This document shows positions 34,346-48,655 of a stretch of DNA of 64,000 nucleotides, piece by piece (the first letter of the stretch is position 1; each line of letters opens with the position of its first letter). This DNA is from Compostibacillus humi (GTDB lineage: Bacteria > Bacillota > Bacilli > Bacillales > Amphibacillaceae), in the NCBI RefSeq assembly GCF_014637175.1, contig NZ_BMEV01000008.1:1-64000 (forward strand). The letters run 5' to 3'. The translations under genes were made by a program, and so were the position numbers. A model generated the notes under the pieces. The model did no database searches, was not told the origin of the DNA, and saw only the letters and a program-made list of their open reading frames with translations.

Positions 34346-35170
34346 TCATGAAAATGATGTTTGCACAGCGAGATCCGTCATAACGAGCATCGCCTTATAC
34401 GCTTCCAGGAAATCGTCAGCTTCATACGTAACGATGGTCGTCCCCGGTTCTATTCTTGTACGCGGCATAAAACTTGCCATTTCCGCTTGTCCGTAATTGT
34501 TAAATTCAATTTGCAGCACCGGTTTTTCCGGCGGTGTTAACGGTTTCACTTTATCTTTATTTTCCAATGCTTCTTTTACCTTTTCCGCAAGCAGCTCTCC
34601 TGCTTTTTTCGGCGTCAGACTCTTTACTGCGGACCGGGTAATCGTTTCCTTTACTGCGGCGGTTGTTACATTCGGAATCAGCTTTTCTGCCTCCATTGCC
34701 GCCTGATCGTCTCCGGCAACGAGCAAAATCGGAACACCGTGGTAGCCGGCGACATAGGCGTTCATTCCCATTTCGCCTACTTGATGATCATTAATATAAA
34801 TATTGCGGATGGCGTGAATCATCGTATGGGACATAACTCCCCTTTGCCCTGCCCGGGCGTGGTAGCCGATAAACATGGCCCCGTCATATGTATTATCCAA
34901 ACCTTGAACCATGGAAAAAGGTTTAACTCCCCCTGAGATGAGGTGTACGTCCGGATGCAGTTCGTCAATTAACAGGTTGTTCATTTTCATATGGCTGTCA
35001 TTGACGAGGATTTCGCTGGCCCCATGCTGAAATGCTGCTTCCACAACGTAGTTCGTTTCCTTCGTCATTATTTTCCTGGCTCGTTCATAATTATGTTTTC
35101 GGAAGTCGATAAATGTTTCATCCGGCAGTCCAGTAATCCCTTCCATGTCGACAGACAAATACAGTTTCAT
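34346..35170 (-). CDS. dppA: D-aminopeptidase DppA
   Basis: A 274-residue cytosolic zinc aminopeptidase of family M55 that frees N-terminal D-amino acids, first gene of the operon. All residues known from the B. subtilis structure are at the same positions: Asp8 and Glu10 (SVDMEG), His60 (NDSH), His104 (GYHARAG), His115 and Glu133. It forms a decamer in B. subtilis. ATG 35170 has AAAGGGGG 12 nt upstream. An extended -10 and a CodY-like box lie 34-50 bp upstream, in keeping with nutritional control of dpp in B. subtilis. Confidence 0.95.
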   Translation of the reverse strand: MKLYLSVDMEGITGLPDETFIDFRKHNYERARKIMTKETNYVVEAAFQHGASEILVNDSHMKMNNLLIDELHPDVHLISGGVKPFSMVQGLDNTYDGAMFIGYHARAGQRGVMSHTMIHAIRNIYINDHQVGEMGMNAYVAGYHGVPILLVAGDDQAAMEAEKLIPNVTTAAVKETITRSAVKSLTPKKAGELLAEKVKEALENKDKVKPLTPPEKPVLQIEFNNYGQAEMASFMPRTRIEPGTTIVTYEADDFLEAYKAMLVMTDLAVQTSFS

Positions 35171-35203
35171 GCTGTTATTTGGCCCCCTTTTTCCAGGATT
35201 TTT

Positions 35204-35221
35204 AATTTTCTTTAAATTTTA
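35204..35221 (-). promoter_or_regulatory. dpp promoter -10 overlapped by a CodY-like box
   Basis: On the minus strand AATTTAAAGAAAATT (35204-35218) matches 13 of 15 bases of the CodY consensus AATTTTCWGAAAATT. It overlaps an extended -10, TGGTAAAAT (hexamer at 35216-35221). Binding there would block the promoter. In B. subtilis dpp is repressed by CodY in rich medium. Confidence 0.55.
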
Positions 35222-35329
35222 CCATAGTTTTATATTTTTGGGAATCTTTATTTTTTTTCGTCGAATTTTCATGTTTTGCCGAAGAGTGTCGAATCTCTTC
35301 CTCCGTAAAAAATGAAGGCCGAAATGGAA

Positions 35330-35356
35330 AAAGCCGCCCTACTGGACAGCTTATAA
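35330..35356 (-). terminator. murA terminator
   Basis: On the minus strand AGCTGTCC-AGTA-GGGCGGCT forms an 8-bp stem with two G-U pairs, followed by TTTTTCC. Confidence 0.65.
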
Positions 35357-35364
35357 AAAATATA

Positions 35365-36693
35365 TTATGTCAGTTTCGCAATCATCGTGCTTTTGTCAAA
35401 GTCAACTTCCATGATCATATCGTCATCGGCAACTCTTTCAATGTCAGCACCGAGGCCTCTCAGTTTTCCTTCAAAATTCACATAGCCCCGATCGAGATGC
35501 TTCAATTCGGTTACCCTCGTATACCCGTCGGCAGCTAAACCGGCTAGTATTAATGCAGCTGCAGCACGCAAGTCCGTTGCTTGCACTTCTGCCCCTTGCA
35601 AATCACAAGGTCCTTCCATGATGACGCTGCGGCCTTCAATCTTCATTTGGGCATTCATCCGGCGGAATTCCTCTACGTGCATAAAGCGATTTTCGAAAAC
35701 TGTTTCGGTAATGACACTCGTACCCTTCGCCTGAAGCATTAATGCCATCATTTGTGATTGCATATCTGTCGGAAAGCCTGGGTACGGCAATGTTTTAATA
35801 TCCGTTGCTTTCAAGTTTTCCCGGTCTGGACCAATAACCCGAAGGCCGTTATTTTCTTCGATGATGGTCACGTTCATCTCTTGCAGCTTCGAAATGACCG
35901 AACGGAGATGGTCGCTTTCCGCATTTTCAATAAACACATTTCCGCCGGTAATTGCTGCAGCAACCATAAAGGTGCCGGCTTCAATCCGGTCCGGAATAAT
36001 CGCATGATCCGTACCATGGAGTTCCTCTACCCCCTCGATACGAATCGTTTCCGTGCCCGCACCGACGACTTTCGCGCCCATCTTGTTCAGATAGTTTGCC
36101 AAGTCAACTATTTCCGGCTCTTTCGCACTATTTTCAATGATCGTAACCCCCTCTGCCAGGGTGGCCGCCATCATAATATTTTCCGTTGCGCCGACACTCG
36201 GCATATCCAAATATATTTTAGCACCTTTCAAACGTCCGTTTGCCTTTGCTTCCACATAGCCATTGCCGACGTGGATCTCCGCTCCCATCGCTTCGAAGCC
36301 TTTTAAATGTAAATCAATAGGCCGTGAACCGATGGCACATCCGCCGGGCATGGCCACATTTGCATGGCCGAAACGAGCGAGCAATGGTCCTAACACGAGC
36401 ACAGAAGCACGCATTTTTCGGACATACTCAAAAGGAGCTTCTGTCAATAAATCCATCGAAGCATCAATCGTAATCGTATTTTTATCCGCATCAAACAGAA
36501 CTTCCGCATTTAAATTCCGCAATACTTCATTAATCGTGTATACATCTGCCAAGACAGGAACATCATTGATGATGCTTTTGCCGCTACTTGCAAGCAGGCT
36601 TGCAGCAATAACTGGTAGAACCGCATTTTTGGCACCTTCCACTTTCACTGTGCCGTTCAATTGGTGTCCGCCTCTTACGATGATCTTTTCCAT
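35365..36693 (-). CDS. murA: UDP-N-acetylglucosamine 1-carboxyvinyltransferase (MurAA type)
   Basis: Cytosolic enzyme for the first committed step of peptidoglycan synthesis: transfer of enolpyruvate from PEP to UDP-GlcNAc. The 442-residue protein carries Lys22 (EGAKNAV) and the catalytic Cys119 in [11 protein letters not shown], the target of fosfomycin. The start is ATG 36693 behind AAGGAGA; a TTG two codons upstream is not needed. Its place after ywmB marks it as the main MurAA copy. The dpp operon, not spoIID, follows it. Confidence 0.96.
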   Translation of the reverse strand: MEKIIVRGGHQLNGTVKVEGAKNAVLPVIAASLLASSGKSIINDVPVLADVYTINEVLRNLNAEVLFDADKNTITIDASMDLLTEAPFEYVRKMRASVLVLGPLLARFGHANVAMPGGCAIGSRPIDLHLKGFEAMGAEIHVGNGYVEAKANGRLKGAKIYLDMPSVGATENIMMAATLAEGVTIIENSAKEPEIVDLANYLNKMGAKVVGAGTETIRIEGVEELHGTDHAIIPDRIEAGTFMVAAAITGGNVFIENAESDHLRSVISKLQEMNVTIIEENNGLRVIGPDRENLKATDIKTLPYPGFPTDMQSQMMALMLQAKGTSVITETVFENRFMHVEEFRRMNAQMKIEGRSVIMEGPCDLQGAEVQATDLRAAAALILAGLAADGYTRVTELKHLDRGYVNFEGKLRGLGADIERVADDDMIMEVDFDKSTMIAKLT

Positions 36694-36726
36694 GTACAAA
36701 TCTCCTTCAGATCCATTTTCACTATA

Positions 36727-37425
36727 TTAATATTCATGTATTAGGATAGGTGTTCCTATCGTCACTTTTTGAAACCCTGTCTCATCTTCTTCCGTCACTA
36801 ATTGCAAATTAATTGGGATTTTATCAATGTTGATGGTTTCTTTAATATGTGGGGTAAACCCGTAAGTGAAAGTTTTATTCGCAGTTTTATCATAATGTTT
36901 GGTTACATGTTGAAGGTTAAATAAGTTTGTCCAGTGCCCATGCAATGGCACCTTTTTCATTATACCATCGGAACGCAATTCCATCCATGAAAATGTTTTT
37001 TTCTCACCTGTAAATAGGGTTCGGTCTAAACGGCCTTTCACGGATTGATATTGTTTTTCAATAGCTTCGTTCCATCCCTTTCCAGACAGGGCGGCAATGA
37101 CTTCGTGTTTTGCCAGCGGTTCCTTCGGAAAGTGAAAGATTACTTCAAAACGTACTTGATGATTAACCCCAACGATTTTATATTTTACAATATTTTCTTC
37201 TTCAATGATAGAGACTTGGTGCCTATTTTTCACTTGTTCCAGCAACGATTGCGCTTCTTCCTTCTCTATTTTCTCTTTCATCACGACGTTCCATCCGTCT
37301 ATGGCTACATCGGTTTGTTCCGCCGTCATCATTAAATAAGTCAATGCATCCGGCTCTTCCACCGCTTCAGCCGGAATGCCGGCAATAAATAGAACAGCAA
37401 GAACTATCATCGCAAATTTCCCCAT
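36727..37425 (-). CDS. ywmB: YwmB-family protein
   Basis: A 232-residue protein with an N-terminal signal peptide (MGKFAMIVLAVLFIAGIPAEA) and a domain of the YwmB family (DUF1779), sometimes called TATA-box-binding-like for its fold. In B. subtilis it lies between ywzB and murAA, exactly as here. Function is unknown; secretion beside the wall gene murA hints at a cell-envelope role. ATG 37425 follows GGGGGATCAAG; the longer start at 37443 overlaps that site. Confidence 0.85.
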   Translation of the reverse strand: MGKFAMIVLAVLFIAGIPAEAVEEPDALTYLMMTAEQTDVAIDGWNVVMKEKIEKEEAQSLLEQVKNRHQVSIIEEENIVKYKIVGVNHQVRFEVIFHFPKEPLAKHEVIAALSGKGWNEAIEKQYQSVKGRLDRTLFTGEKKTFSWMELRSDGIMKKVPLHGHWTNLFNLQHVTKHYDKTANKTFTYGFTPHIKETINIDKIPINLQLVTEEDETGFQKVTIGTPILIHEY

Positions 37426-37509
37426 CTTGATCCCCCCGTGCACATATCCTGGTAATCAGTATGCACAGAGAAATCTATAAATATACTTAAGATGGACTTT
37501 GCTAGATTA

Positions 37510-37740
37510 TTAGAAAAGGTAAACTAAATTTCCCGACCATTGAACGATATCAAGAAAGAAGCGGCTGACTCCCGTACCGATGGCAATGGCAATAAACAAT
37601 AAAAAGATCCTTGCCTCCGTAACTCTTCCTTTGCGAATTATCGCCTCGAAGTTCATGCCGAGCATCGCCCGCCAAGTAATATAAATAAATAACAGATGGG
37701 AAATGATCCCGATGAAAGCCCATTGACCAAACTGAAACAT
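37510..37740 (-). CDS. ywzB: DUF1146 membrane protein YwzB
   Basis: A 76-residue membrane protein with two helices (QFGQWAFIGIISHLLFIYIT and ARIFLLFIAIAIGTGVSRFF) joined by a short basic loop. This is the DUF1146/YwzB family, found between atpC and ywmB in Bacilli. Function is unknown. ATG 37740 is chosen because AGGTGG sits 6 nt ahead of it. Confidence 0.88.
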   Translation of the reverse strand: MFQFGQWAFIGIISHLLFIYITWRAMLGMNFEAIIRKGRVTEARIFLLFIAIAIGTGVSRFFLDIVQWSGNLVYLF

Positions 37741-37989
37741 AGAAACCACCTTTACTAATTTATCACCTTTGTTCGCTTTTTATTCCTAAAGCACATCATT
37801 ATTATTTGTCACAAACTAATTGATACTTTGCCATGGTTTCTGCAAAAAGTCAACGGCAAAAAGAGGAAATGTCTAAAAAGGGAAATGAAAGAAGATTTTT
37901 GTATTACCCGGGAAATATCGACAGCATTACACAGAAAAACGTGCATGCTTCTGTCGATTACAGACAAGATGTACCATTACAGATAGAAA

Positions 37990-38031
37990 AATCCCAGTAT
38001 TTACATATCATGATGCAAATACTGGGACTGA
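37990..38031 (-). terminator. Terminator of the atp operon
   Basis: CCCAGTATTT (37993-38002) pairs with AAATACTGGG (38017-38026), and the stem can extend inward. On the minus strand ATTTTTC follows. It lies directly after the atpC stop codon. The gap 37741-38033 holds nothing else convincing. Confidence 0.88.
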
Positions 38032-38033
38032 TT

Positions 38034-39953
<1,920 letters not shown>

Positions 39954-39977
39954 CTACTTCTTAGATGGAAACATTAG

Positions 39978-40856
<879 letters not shown>

Positions 40857-40867
40857 TCAAAACAGAG

Positions 40868-40937
40868 GTCAGATGTCAGAAGCCAGAAGCCGGATACCAA
40901 ATGTCTGATATCTGACTTCCGTCTCCTGGATTCTGCT
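40868..40937. repeat. Heptamer repeat with inverted repeat between atpA and atpG
   Basis: Ten consecutive 7-mers of GTCAGAT/GTCAGAA type (GTCAGAT, GTCAGAA, GCCAGAA, GCCGGAT, ACCAAAT, GTCTGAT, ATCTGAC, then three decayed). GTCAGATGTCAGA (40868-40880) is complementary to TCTGATATCTGAC (40904-40916) with one mismatch, so the mRNA can fold a 13-bp hairpin. No T-run follows, so it is not a classic terminator. Confidence 0.8.
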
Positions 40938-40956
40938 CTTTTTTTATATCAGCACT

Positions 40957-42477
<1,521 letters not shown>

Positions 42478-42489
42478 TCACCCCTATCC

Positions 42490-43032
42490 TTATATGTTTG
42501 CAGTTACGATATTACGCTCGATGCGCTTCAATTTCCCGCTGATGCTTCCGTCGTAAATCGTGTTGCCGACACGAATCTTCACTCCGCCGATTAATGTCGG
42601 GTCGACGAGGTTGATGATGTTCAGCGCGTTTTTGTTCAGCTTTTTCGCCAGCGAATCTTGCAGTTTCAGCTTTTCATCATCTGTGAGCGGTCGTAGCGAA
42701 TACACTTGCGCATCCACGATGCCCTTCTCTTCCTTCACCATTTTTGAAAATTCATCAATTACGGCAGGAATGATGGCGGTGTGGTGGCGTTCCACCAACA
42801 GTTTTATCGTATTGACAACGTCTTTCTGCAAACCTTGAAATGCATCTTGAATCAGTTGTTTTTTCTTCGCTTTGCTGACCCCGGGATGGGTTAAGAATTT
42901 GTTCAGCTGTTCGTTGCCCGCAAACACTTCACGGACAACGGCAAATTCCTCCATAAATTTATCTAAAGTCAGCTTTTCTTGTCCGAGCTGGAAAAGAGCA
43001 TCTGCGTAACGTTTTGCAACTACTATACTCAT
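42490..43032 (-). CDS. atpH: ATP synthase delta subunit
   Basis: A 180-residue peripheral-stalk subunit that joins AtpF to the top of F1. The family pattern is clear from [13 protein letters not shown] to the C-terminal [20 protein letters not shown]. Its ATG overlaps the atpF stop (ATGA). Confidence 0.96.
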   Translation of the reverse strand: MSIVVAKRYADALFQLGQEKLTLDKFMEEFAVVREVFAGNEQLNKFLTHPGVSKAKKKQLIQDAFQGLQKDVVNTIKLLVERHHTAIIPAVIDEFSKMVKEEKGIVDAQVYSLRPLTDDEKLKLQDSLAKKLNKNALNIINLVDPTLIGGVKIRVGNTIYDGSISGKLKRIERNIVTANI

Positions 43033-43556
43033 CGCTCTTCTCCTACCTCTTTAATGTACTCTTCAATCAGTTTTTCCTGATCTTGTTCGCTAATTTCCTT
43101 TTCGATTACTTTGCTTGCAATCATGACAGACAAGGAAGCAACTTGCGCCTGCAATGCCTGAATGGCTTTTTCTTTTTCGTTTTGAATTTCAGCCTGTGCT
43201 TGTTCTTTTATGCGCTCTGCCTCGTTTCTGGCAGCTTCGATAATGGCTTGTTCTTGTTTCACAGCCGTATTTTTGGCATCTTCGATCATTTTCTGTGCTT
43301 CTTGTTTCACTTGATTTAATTGTGTTTGCGCTTCTTTGGCAGCTGCTTCTGCCTCTTTCCGGCTTTTCTCGGCAGCTTCAATTTCACCTGCAACATATTC
43401 TTCCCGCTTTTGCATCATGTTCATGACCGGGCCCCATGCGAATTTTTTCAGCAAAAGGAGCAATACGACGAAGAAGAATAATTGAACAAGCATATCGCCT
43501 ACATACAATCCACCAAGTGAAGCATATATTAATGAATTCTCAGCTAATCCTGGCAC
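43029..43556 (-). CDS. atpF: ATP synthase Fo subunit b
   Basis: A 175-residue peripheral stalk: one membrane helix ([22 protein letters not shown]) and a long charged coiled coil ([40 protein letters not shown]). I place the start at GTG 43556 because AAAGGAG lies 8 nt before it; GTG codons at 43565 and 43574 overlap that site. It overlaps atpH by 4 nt. Confidence 0.94.
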   Translation of the reverse strand: MPGLAENSLIYASLGGLYVGDMLVQLFFFVVLLLLLKKFAWGPVMNMMQKREEYVAGEIEAAEKSRKEAEAAAKEAQTQLNQVKQEAQKMIEDAKNTAVKQEQAIIEAARNEAERIKEQAQAEIQNEKEKAIQALQAQVASLSVMIASKVIEKEISEQDQEKLIEEYIKEVGEER

Positions 43557-43669
43557 AGAATTCACTCCTTTCACTTAAACGTGGCTAAACGACAGATACT
43601 GCTGATGAAAACAACGGCGAAGCTTCTTACCTGAAGATGATCTTCGCCATTATGAAAAGTTCTATAAAA

Positions 43670-43891
<222 letters not shown>

Positions 43892-43964
43892 TCAATAATT
43901 TTTATTAGTTTTTTATTCATCCAAGTTTTAATAGCTTTCCTATTAAAACTGGCTAGAAACAGTA

Positions 43965-44714
<750 letters not shown>

Positions 44715-44739
44715 CTAGTCGGCCATGGCAATTATAGCT

Positions 44740-45123
44740 TTACAGGTTTTTCTTATCTGTGATGGATTTTACAAAGAAGTCAAATCCAATGACGACATAA
44801 GCTGCCAAAATCCCTATGCCCACAGCCAAAATATGGAAGTAATCCGGGAATCGGAGTGCAATAAGAATCGCCACTGCTACGGCAGCAAGTCGCGAGAAGG
44901 AACCTAATCCTCCTCTCGCCTTTCCTGTTGTAAGCGCGGCGTTTCCTAAATCAACAATCTTTCGCTGCAGCAACCAATGATTATAGAAACTTACCACTGT
45001 ACCGAGAATGAGCCCGTTGAAAACTTCAGTATAGGGAGTAAATCCGGCTCCTAAAAAAAGCAGCGCCAATAAATAAAGCATCCATTTTTGGTGACGTCGA
45101 ATCATCTGCTTGTATTCCTGCAT
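44740..45123 (-). CDS. atpI: ATP synthase subunit I
   Basis: A 127-residue membrane protein with four helices (LLALLFLGAGF, LILGTVVSFYNHWLL, LAAVAVAILIALRFP, ILAVGIGILAAYVVIGFDFF). AtpI helps assemble the c-ring and is the first gene of most atp operons. It follows a 150-nt leader from the promoter at 45.3 kb. Confidence 0.93.
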   Translation of the reverse strand: MQEYKQMIRRHQKWMLYLLALLFLGAGFTPYTEVFNGLILGTVVSFYNHWLLQRKIVDLGNAALTTGKARGGLGSFSRLAAVAVAILIALRFPDYFHILAVGIGILAAYVVIGFDFFVKSITDKKNL

Positions 45124-45280
45124 ATCTACTCTCCTGCTTCTCCGGTAGAGGTAAGTTCAATCCATGGCAGAACAGCTTTCGTCCTTGCTAAATCAGTGGA
45201 AAATGTGAGGAATTGAAGTGAAAATCGTATGTAAATTGCAAATTGTTTTTGGTGAAAACCTTCTCATCCCACACTAAGTT

Positions 45281-45309
45281 AGTTTACCGTGCCAAAACAC
45301 CGTTGTCAA
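45281..45309 (-). promoter_or_regulatory. Sigma-A promoter of the atp operon
   Basis: On the minus strand TTGACA (45304-45309) is separated by 17 bp from TAAACT (45281-45286). It is the best match in the 391-bp gap between atpI and the protease gene, and lies about 160 bp before atpI. The rest of 45124-45514 shows only the protease terminator. Confidence 0.75.
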
Positions 45310-45486
45310 TCGGTTTAGTATAGTCTGTCGAAATAAATCGGGCAAGCATTTTTTGCACGGAAAAAACATTAATTCCAACCACATTGCTTAGATTTAGCGA
45401 AGGACTTTACCTATCATTATAAAGGAAGAAACTATTCAGATTTTGACATTTTTGTGACATCGGCTTTAAAGAAAAAATTACCAAAA

Positions 45487-45513
45487 AGAGCAAGCCTGTC
45501 CGGCCTGCCCTTT
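45487..45513 (-). terminator. Terminator of the subtilase gene
   Basis: On the minus strand GCAGGCC-GGACA-GGCTTGC is followed by TCTTTTTGG, starting just after the stop codon. Confidence 0.75.
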
Positions 45514-45514
45514 T

Positions 45515-47704
45515 CTATTCGGGAATGTGAACTTTTGTTTCAAAAAATTCTTCTGTGCCGTCAGCAAGGGTGATCCGGACGATGGCAATGTATGACCCAG
45601 GGGGACCCGCATCTTTTCGGGAAATCGTTCCTTCGTTCATTCCGATGTGCAAATCTTCCATTGTGAGCAAAGTACGTACGTGAACGAGGGTTCCCGGTTC
45701 GTACAAGTTTACTTCTGCCTTTGGTATTTCCTCTGCTGCATACATCCGGTAAATAAAGGTGTCATCGGAAAGAGACTGCAAGGAAAACTCAAAGCCCATC
45801 GCTTTCGGGTAATCTGCCGTTTCATTTATAAATAAGTAAGGCAGCGGATACGTATTGTCGCCTTCCGATAAATAGAGCCAGCCCCGATGGATCCCTTTTT
45901 CCAGCTGCTGGGTCGTGACACTTAGGGTAATGGGGACGGTTTTTTTCTCATGTTTCTTCACGGTAAAACTCATCGGCAATTTCCAAGCATACCCTTTTTC
46001 TTTTTTCGGAACGTGAAATCGGTATTCCCGGTCCTCATTGCTTCGGTTTTCGATGTCAATTTCAATCGTATGTTCCTCGCGATACTGTTCGATGCGGCCA
46101 AATTCTAGCTTTTTATTGTAAATAATGGTAGGGGCGTTTGCCGCTTCTTCCGCCTGTACGATGCCATTTCCCTGCACCGCCGGGTCCATTAGTTCACCAT
46201 CTACCGTTTCCAAAGGGATGGCAGTCGTTTCCAGGGCGCTGTAAATTTCATCTACCGTCCAATCCGGATGGGCTTCTTTTAGGAGAGCGATGACGCCGGC
46301 TACGTGAGGGGCGGCCATGCTCGTCCCCTGCAAAGCCTGGTAACCGTTGGGCACTGTACTTAAAACATTCGTTCCCGGCGCAACAATGTCCGGCTTTATT
46401 TGCCAATTGACCGTTACCGGCCCCCGGGAACTGAATGGAGCAATCGTCACATCCGCATCTTCATACACTGTTTTCAGCATCGTATCCTTTTTCTGGATAT
46501 TTTCAAAAAGCCATTCCCCGTCTTCCTTTGTGACCATGGCGACAGGAATCGTAACCGGATCATCTGCGTTTTGCACGGAGCCTTGAATCATATTTTCTTC
46601 ATTGTTGGCAATAATGACGGCGTCTGCTCCTAATGATTCCGCCTTTTTCGCCATTTCGTAAAATGGAACCTCTCCCCGGGAAAGGAGGGCGATTTTCCCG
46701 TGTAAATCACTAGGCTTCTTTCCATCGACAACTGGGGAAGAGGGATGGACGTCCCAAGAAACAGAGCCGTGCATGATATGGAGCGGAATTTTTTTCTTAT
46801 GTAAGCTTTCGTATAAGTAAGGAATTTTCCTCGGATGCGTCGATGCGCCGACAGATATCGCCTTTGCCGCCGTTGCCGGGGAACCTACTGTCCACAAATC
46901 CGGGCCGCTGTTGCCGTTGGCGATGACAACCGGAATTCCCAATTCCACCGCTCTGTTTACTGCTGTGCTCGTCGGATAATCGGGTCCGTTTACCGAATTC
47001 CCCAAGGATAAATTGATAACATCGGCTCCGTCTTCCACCGCCTGCTCCAGCGCGGCGATAACTTGGATGGACGTCCCAACCCCACCAGGACCGAGGGCGC
47101 GGTAGGCGTAAATTTCGGCATCGGGGGCCACCCCTTTTAGATCGCCATTGGCGGCAATAATGCCTGCTACATGGGTTCCGTGGGAAGTTGGAATGCCTTC
47201 TTCGGGCAGCGTCTCCATCGGGTCATCGTCGAGATCGACTAAATCATAGCCAGACTGATAGTTTGTTTTTAAATCAGGATGTTCGTAGTCGATTCCCGTA
47301 TCGATAACGGCAACTTTCACCCCTTTTCCCGTATAGGCAGTCGAATTGAAAGCATGGGGCCAGACGAAATCCTCTTTTTTTAGCTTTTTCATCTCTTCTA
47401 CCGTCATCGGCTGATACGTTTGCGGAACTTCATACGCTTGCACCGGATGCATCGCTTTAATAAAGTGCAAAGCCTCTATTTTTTTCAATTTATCTTTTGT
47501 TCCTTGTAATGCCAGCCCTTTAAAAAGCCGGTCATAAACGGCAACGACTTCGATAAACGGATGATACATACGCAAATATTCCTCGTGTTCCCGGGGGTCC
47601 CCTTCCACTTCAATAATTATCGACTGCACGTCTTCCTTTCCTTGGACAGCCGCTGCTGGCAGAAGGGCGACAATGAACATAAAAGCAACCAAAAGTGCAC
47701 GCAT
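45515..47704 (-). CDS. Secreted subtilisin-like serine protease (Vpr-like)
   Basis: A 729-residue exported protease of family S8. A signal peptide (about 1-22) is followed by an inhibitor-like propeptide, the catalytic domain with Asp135 (VIDTGID), His175 (SHGTHVAG) and Ser462 (GTSMAAPHVAG), a PA domain inserted at about 325-420, and a ~240-residue C-terminal beta region. This layout is that of B. subtilis Vpr (806 residues), which is somewhat longer. AAAGGAGAG precedes the ATG. It is monocistronic, between the atp operon and two repeat arrays. Its role is extracellular protein breakdown; more specific tasks such as pheromone processing are only known for Vpr itself. Confidence 0.9.
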   Translation of the reverse strand: MRALLVAFMFIVALLPAAAVQGKEDVQSIIIEVEGDPREHEEYLRMYHPFIEVVAVYDRLFKGLALQGTKDKLKKIEALHFIKAMHPVQAYEVPQTYQPMTVEEMKKLKKEDFVWPHAFNSTAYTGKGVKVAVIDTGIDYEHPDLKTNYQSGYDLVDLDDDPMETLPEEGIPTSHGTHVAGIIAANGDLKGVAPDAEIYAYRALGPGGVGTSIQVIAALEQAVEDGADVINLSLGNSVNGPDYPTSTAVNRAVELGIPVVIANGNSGPDLWTVGSPATAAKAISVGASTHPRKIPYLYESLHKKKIPLHIMHGSVSWDVHPSSPVVDGKKPSDLHGKIALLSRGEVPFYEMAKKAESLGADAVIIANNEENMIQGSVQNADDPVTIPVAMVTKEDGEWLFENIQKKDTMLKTVYEDADVTIAPFSSRGPVTVNWQIKPDIVAPGTNVLSTVPNGYQALQGTSMAAPHVAGVIALLKEAHPDWTVDEIYSALETTAIPLETVDGELMDPAVQGNGIVQAEEAANAPTIIYNKKLEFGRIEQYREEHTIEIDIENRSNEDREYRFHVPKKEKGYAWKLPMSFTVKKHEKKTVPITLSVTTQQLEKGIHRGWLYLSEGDNTYPLPYLFINETADYPKAMGFEFSLQSLSDDTFIYRMYAAEEIPKAEVNLYEPGTLVHVRTLLTMEDLHIGMNEGTISRKDAGPPGSYIAIVRITLADGTEEFFETKVHIPE

Positions 47705-47744
47705 CCGTATCTCTCCTTTATGCTATGTAGTTTGGGAAAAAGAC

Positions 47745-47990
47745 TGAGGATTTATGCATTGGCATGAAGGCAGCGGTCGTAAATGAGGGACTATGCATTG
47801 GCATGAAGGCGATGGTCGAAAGCACGGGGATTATGCATTGGTATGAAGGAGGCGGTCGTAAATGAGGGATCCTGCATTGACATGAAGGCAGCGCGGCGGT
47901 CGTAAATACGGGGACTATGCATTGACATGAGAGCAGCGGTCGTAAATGAGGGATCCTGCATTGACATGAAAGCGGCGGTCGTAAATGAGG
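47745..47990. repeat. 39-40-bp tandem repeat array J1 (six units)
   Basis: TGCATT begins at 47755, 47794, 47834, 47873, 47918 and 47957. Steps are 39, 40, 39, 45 and 39 bp; the 45-bp step contains a small internal duplication (GCAGCGCGGCGG). The unit reads TGCATTGRCATGAAGG then CGGTCGTAAATGAGGGA. It lies upstream of the protease gene and runs directly into the unrelated array J2. Confidence 0.9.
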
Positions 47991-48009
47991 GATTGTGGTG
48001 CCGATTTTG

Positions 48010-48415
48010 CTATGCTGGCTTCAGGGCATTTCTATGAGCTCTTTTAATCCAGATTTCTGCTCCAATTGGGCTTTAGAGCGCCTCTATAAGCACTTTCAAA
48101 AGCATTTTCCGCTCCAATTGGGCTTTAGAGCACTTCTATGAGCACTTTTAAACCCGATTTCCGCTCCAATTGGGCTTTAGAACGGTTCTATGAGCACTTC
48201 CAAGCTCAATTTCCGCTCAAAACGGACTTTAGAGCGCCTCTATGAGCACTTTTTAGCCCGATTTCCGCTCCAAACGGACTTTAGAACGGTTCTATAAGCA
48301 CTTTTTAGCCCTATTTCCGCTCCAAACGGGCTTTAGAATGGTTCTATGAGCACTTTTAATCCCGATTTCCGCTCCAATTGGGCTTTAGAACGGTTCTATG
48401 AGCACTTTTTAGATA
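48010..48415. repeat. 52-bp tandem repeat array J2 (seven to eight units)
   Basis: CTTTAGA begins at 48071, 48123, 48175, 48227, 48279, 48331 and 48383: six steps of exactly 52 bp. The unit contains TTTCCGCTCCAAWYGGGCT, AGAACGGTTCT and TATGAGCACTTTTTAG. The 11-mer AGAACGGTTCT is nearly palindromic and varies in a compensating way (AGAGCGCCTCT, AGAGCACTTCT, AGAATGGTTCT). The array ends at the IS256-type remnant. Confidence 0.94.
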
Positions 48416-48563
48416 AAGTCCATATAATTGTGTAAAAAGAAAGGTCATCCTTTCATGACCCATGTTACAATGTTTTCGACCAAGAAAATTAGAAACATGG
48501 AGGTATGAAAAGATGACCCAAATTCATATTACTATAAATTTAGGAGCACTTAAAGAAAAATAG
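48411..48563 (+). mobile_element. Remnant left end of an IS256-family insertion sequence
   Basis: AGATAAAGTCCATATAATTG followed by TGTAAAAAGAAAGG resembles the terminal inverted repeat of IS256-type elements. Then come TACAAT as a -10, GGAGGT (48499-48504) and ATG 48513, which opens MTQIHITINLGALKEK before a stop. IS256-family transposases typically begin MTQ-h-h-h-TL, so this is the first ~16 codons of a transposase; the rest and the right end are absent. An inverted repeat GGTCAT-CCTTTC-ATGACC lies upstream of the start. It abuts the last unit of array J2. The adjacent 48564-48655 holds nothing I recognise. Confidence 0.6.
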
Positions 48564-48655
48564 AGCACCGTTATTGGCATTTTTCCGACTCTATTGTTCT
48601 ATAAAATATTTTTCCTACAGCACGACTCCCGCTCCTCCGCCTGCAGTTGAATATA

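Noticed and set aside
47745-47990. DnaA boxes in array J1 upstream of the Vpr-like gene
   Set aside because: DnaA binds near vpr in B. subtilis, as I recall, but the repeated TTATGCATT differs from TTATNCACA at the last two positions in every unit.
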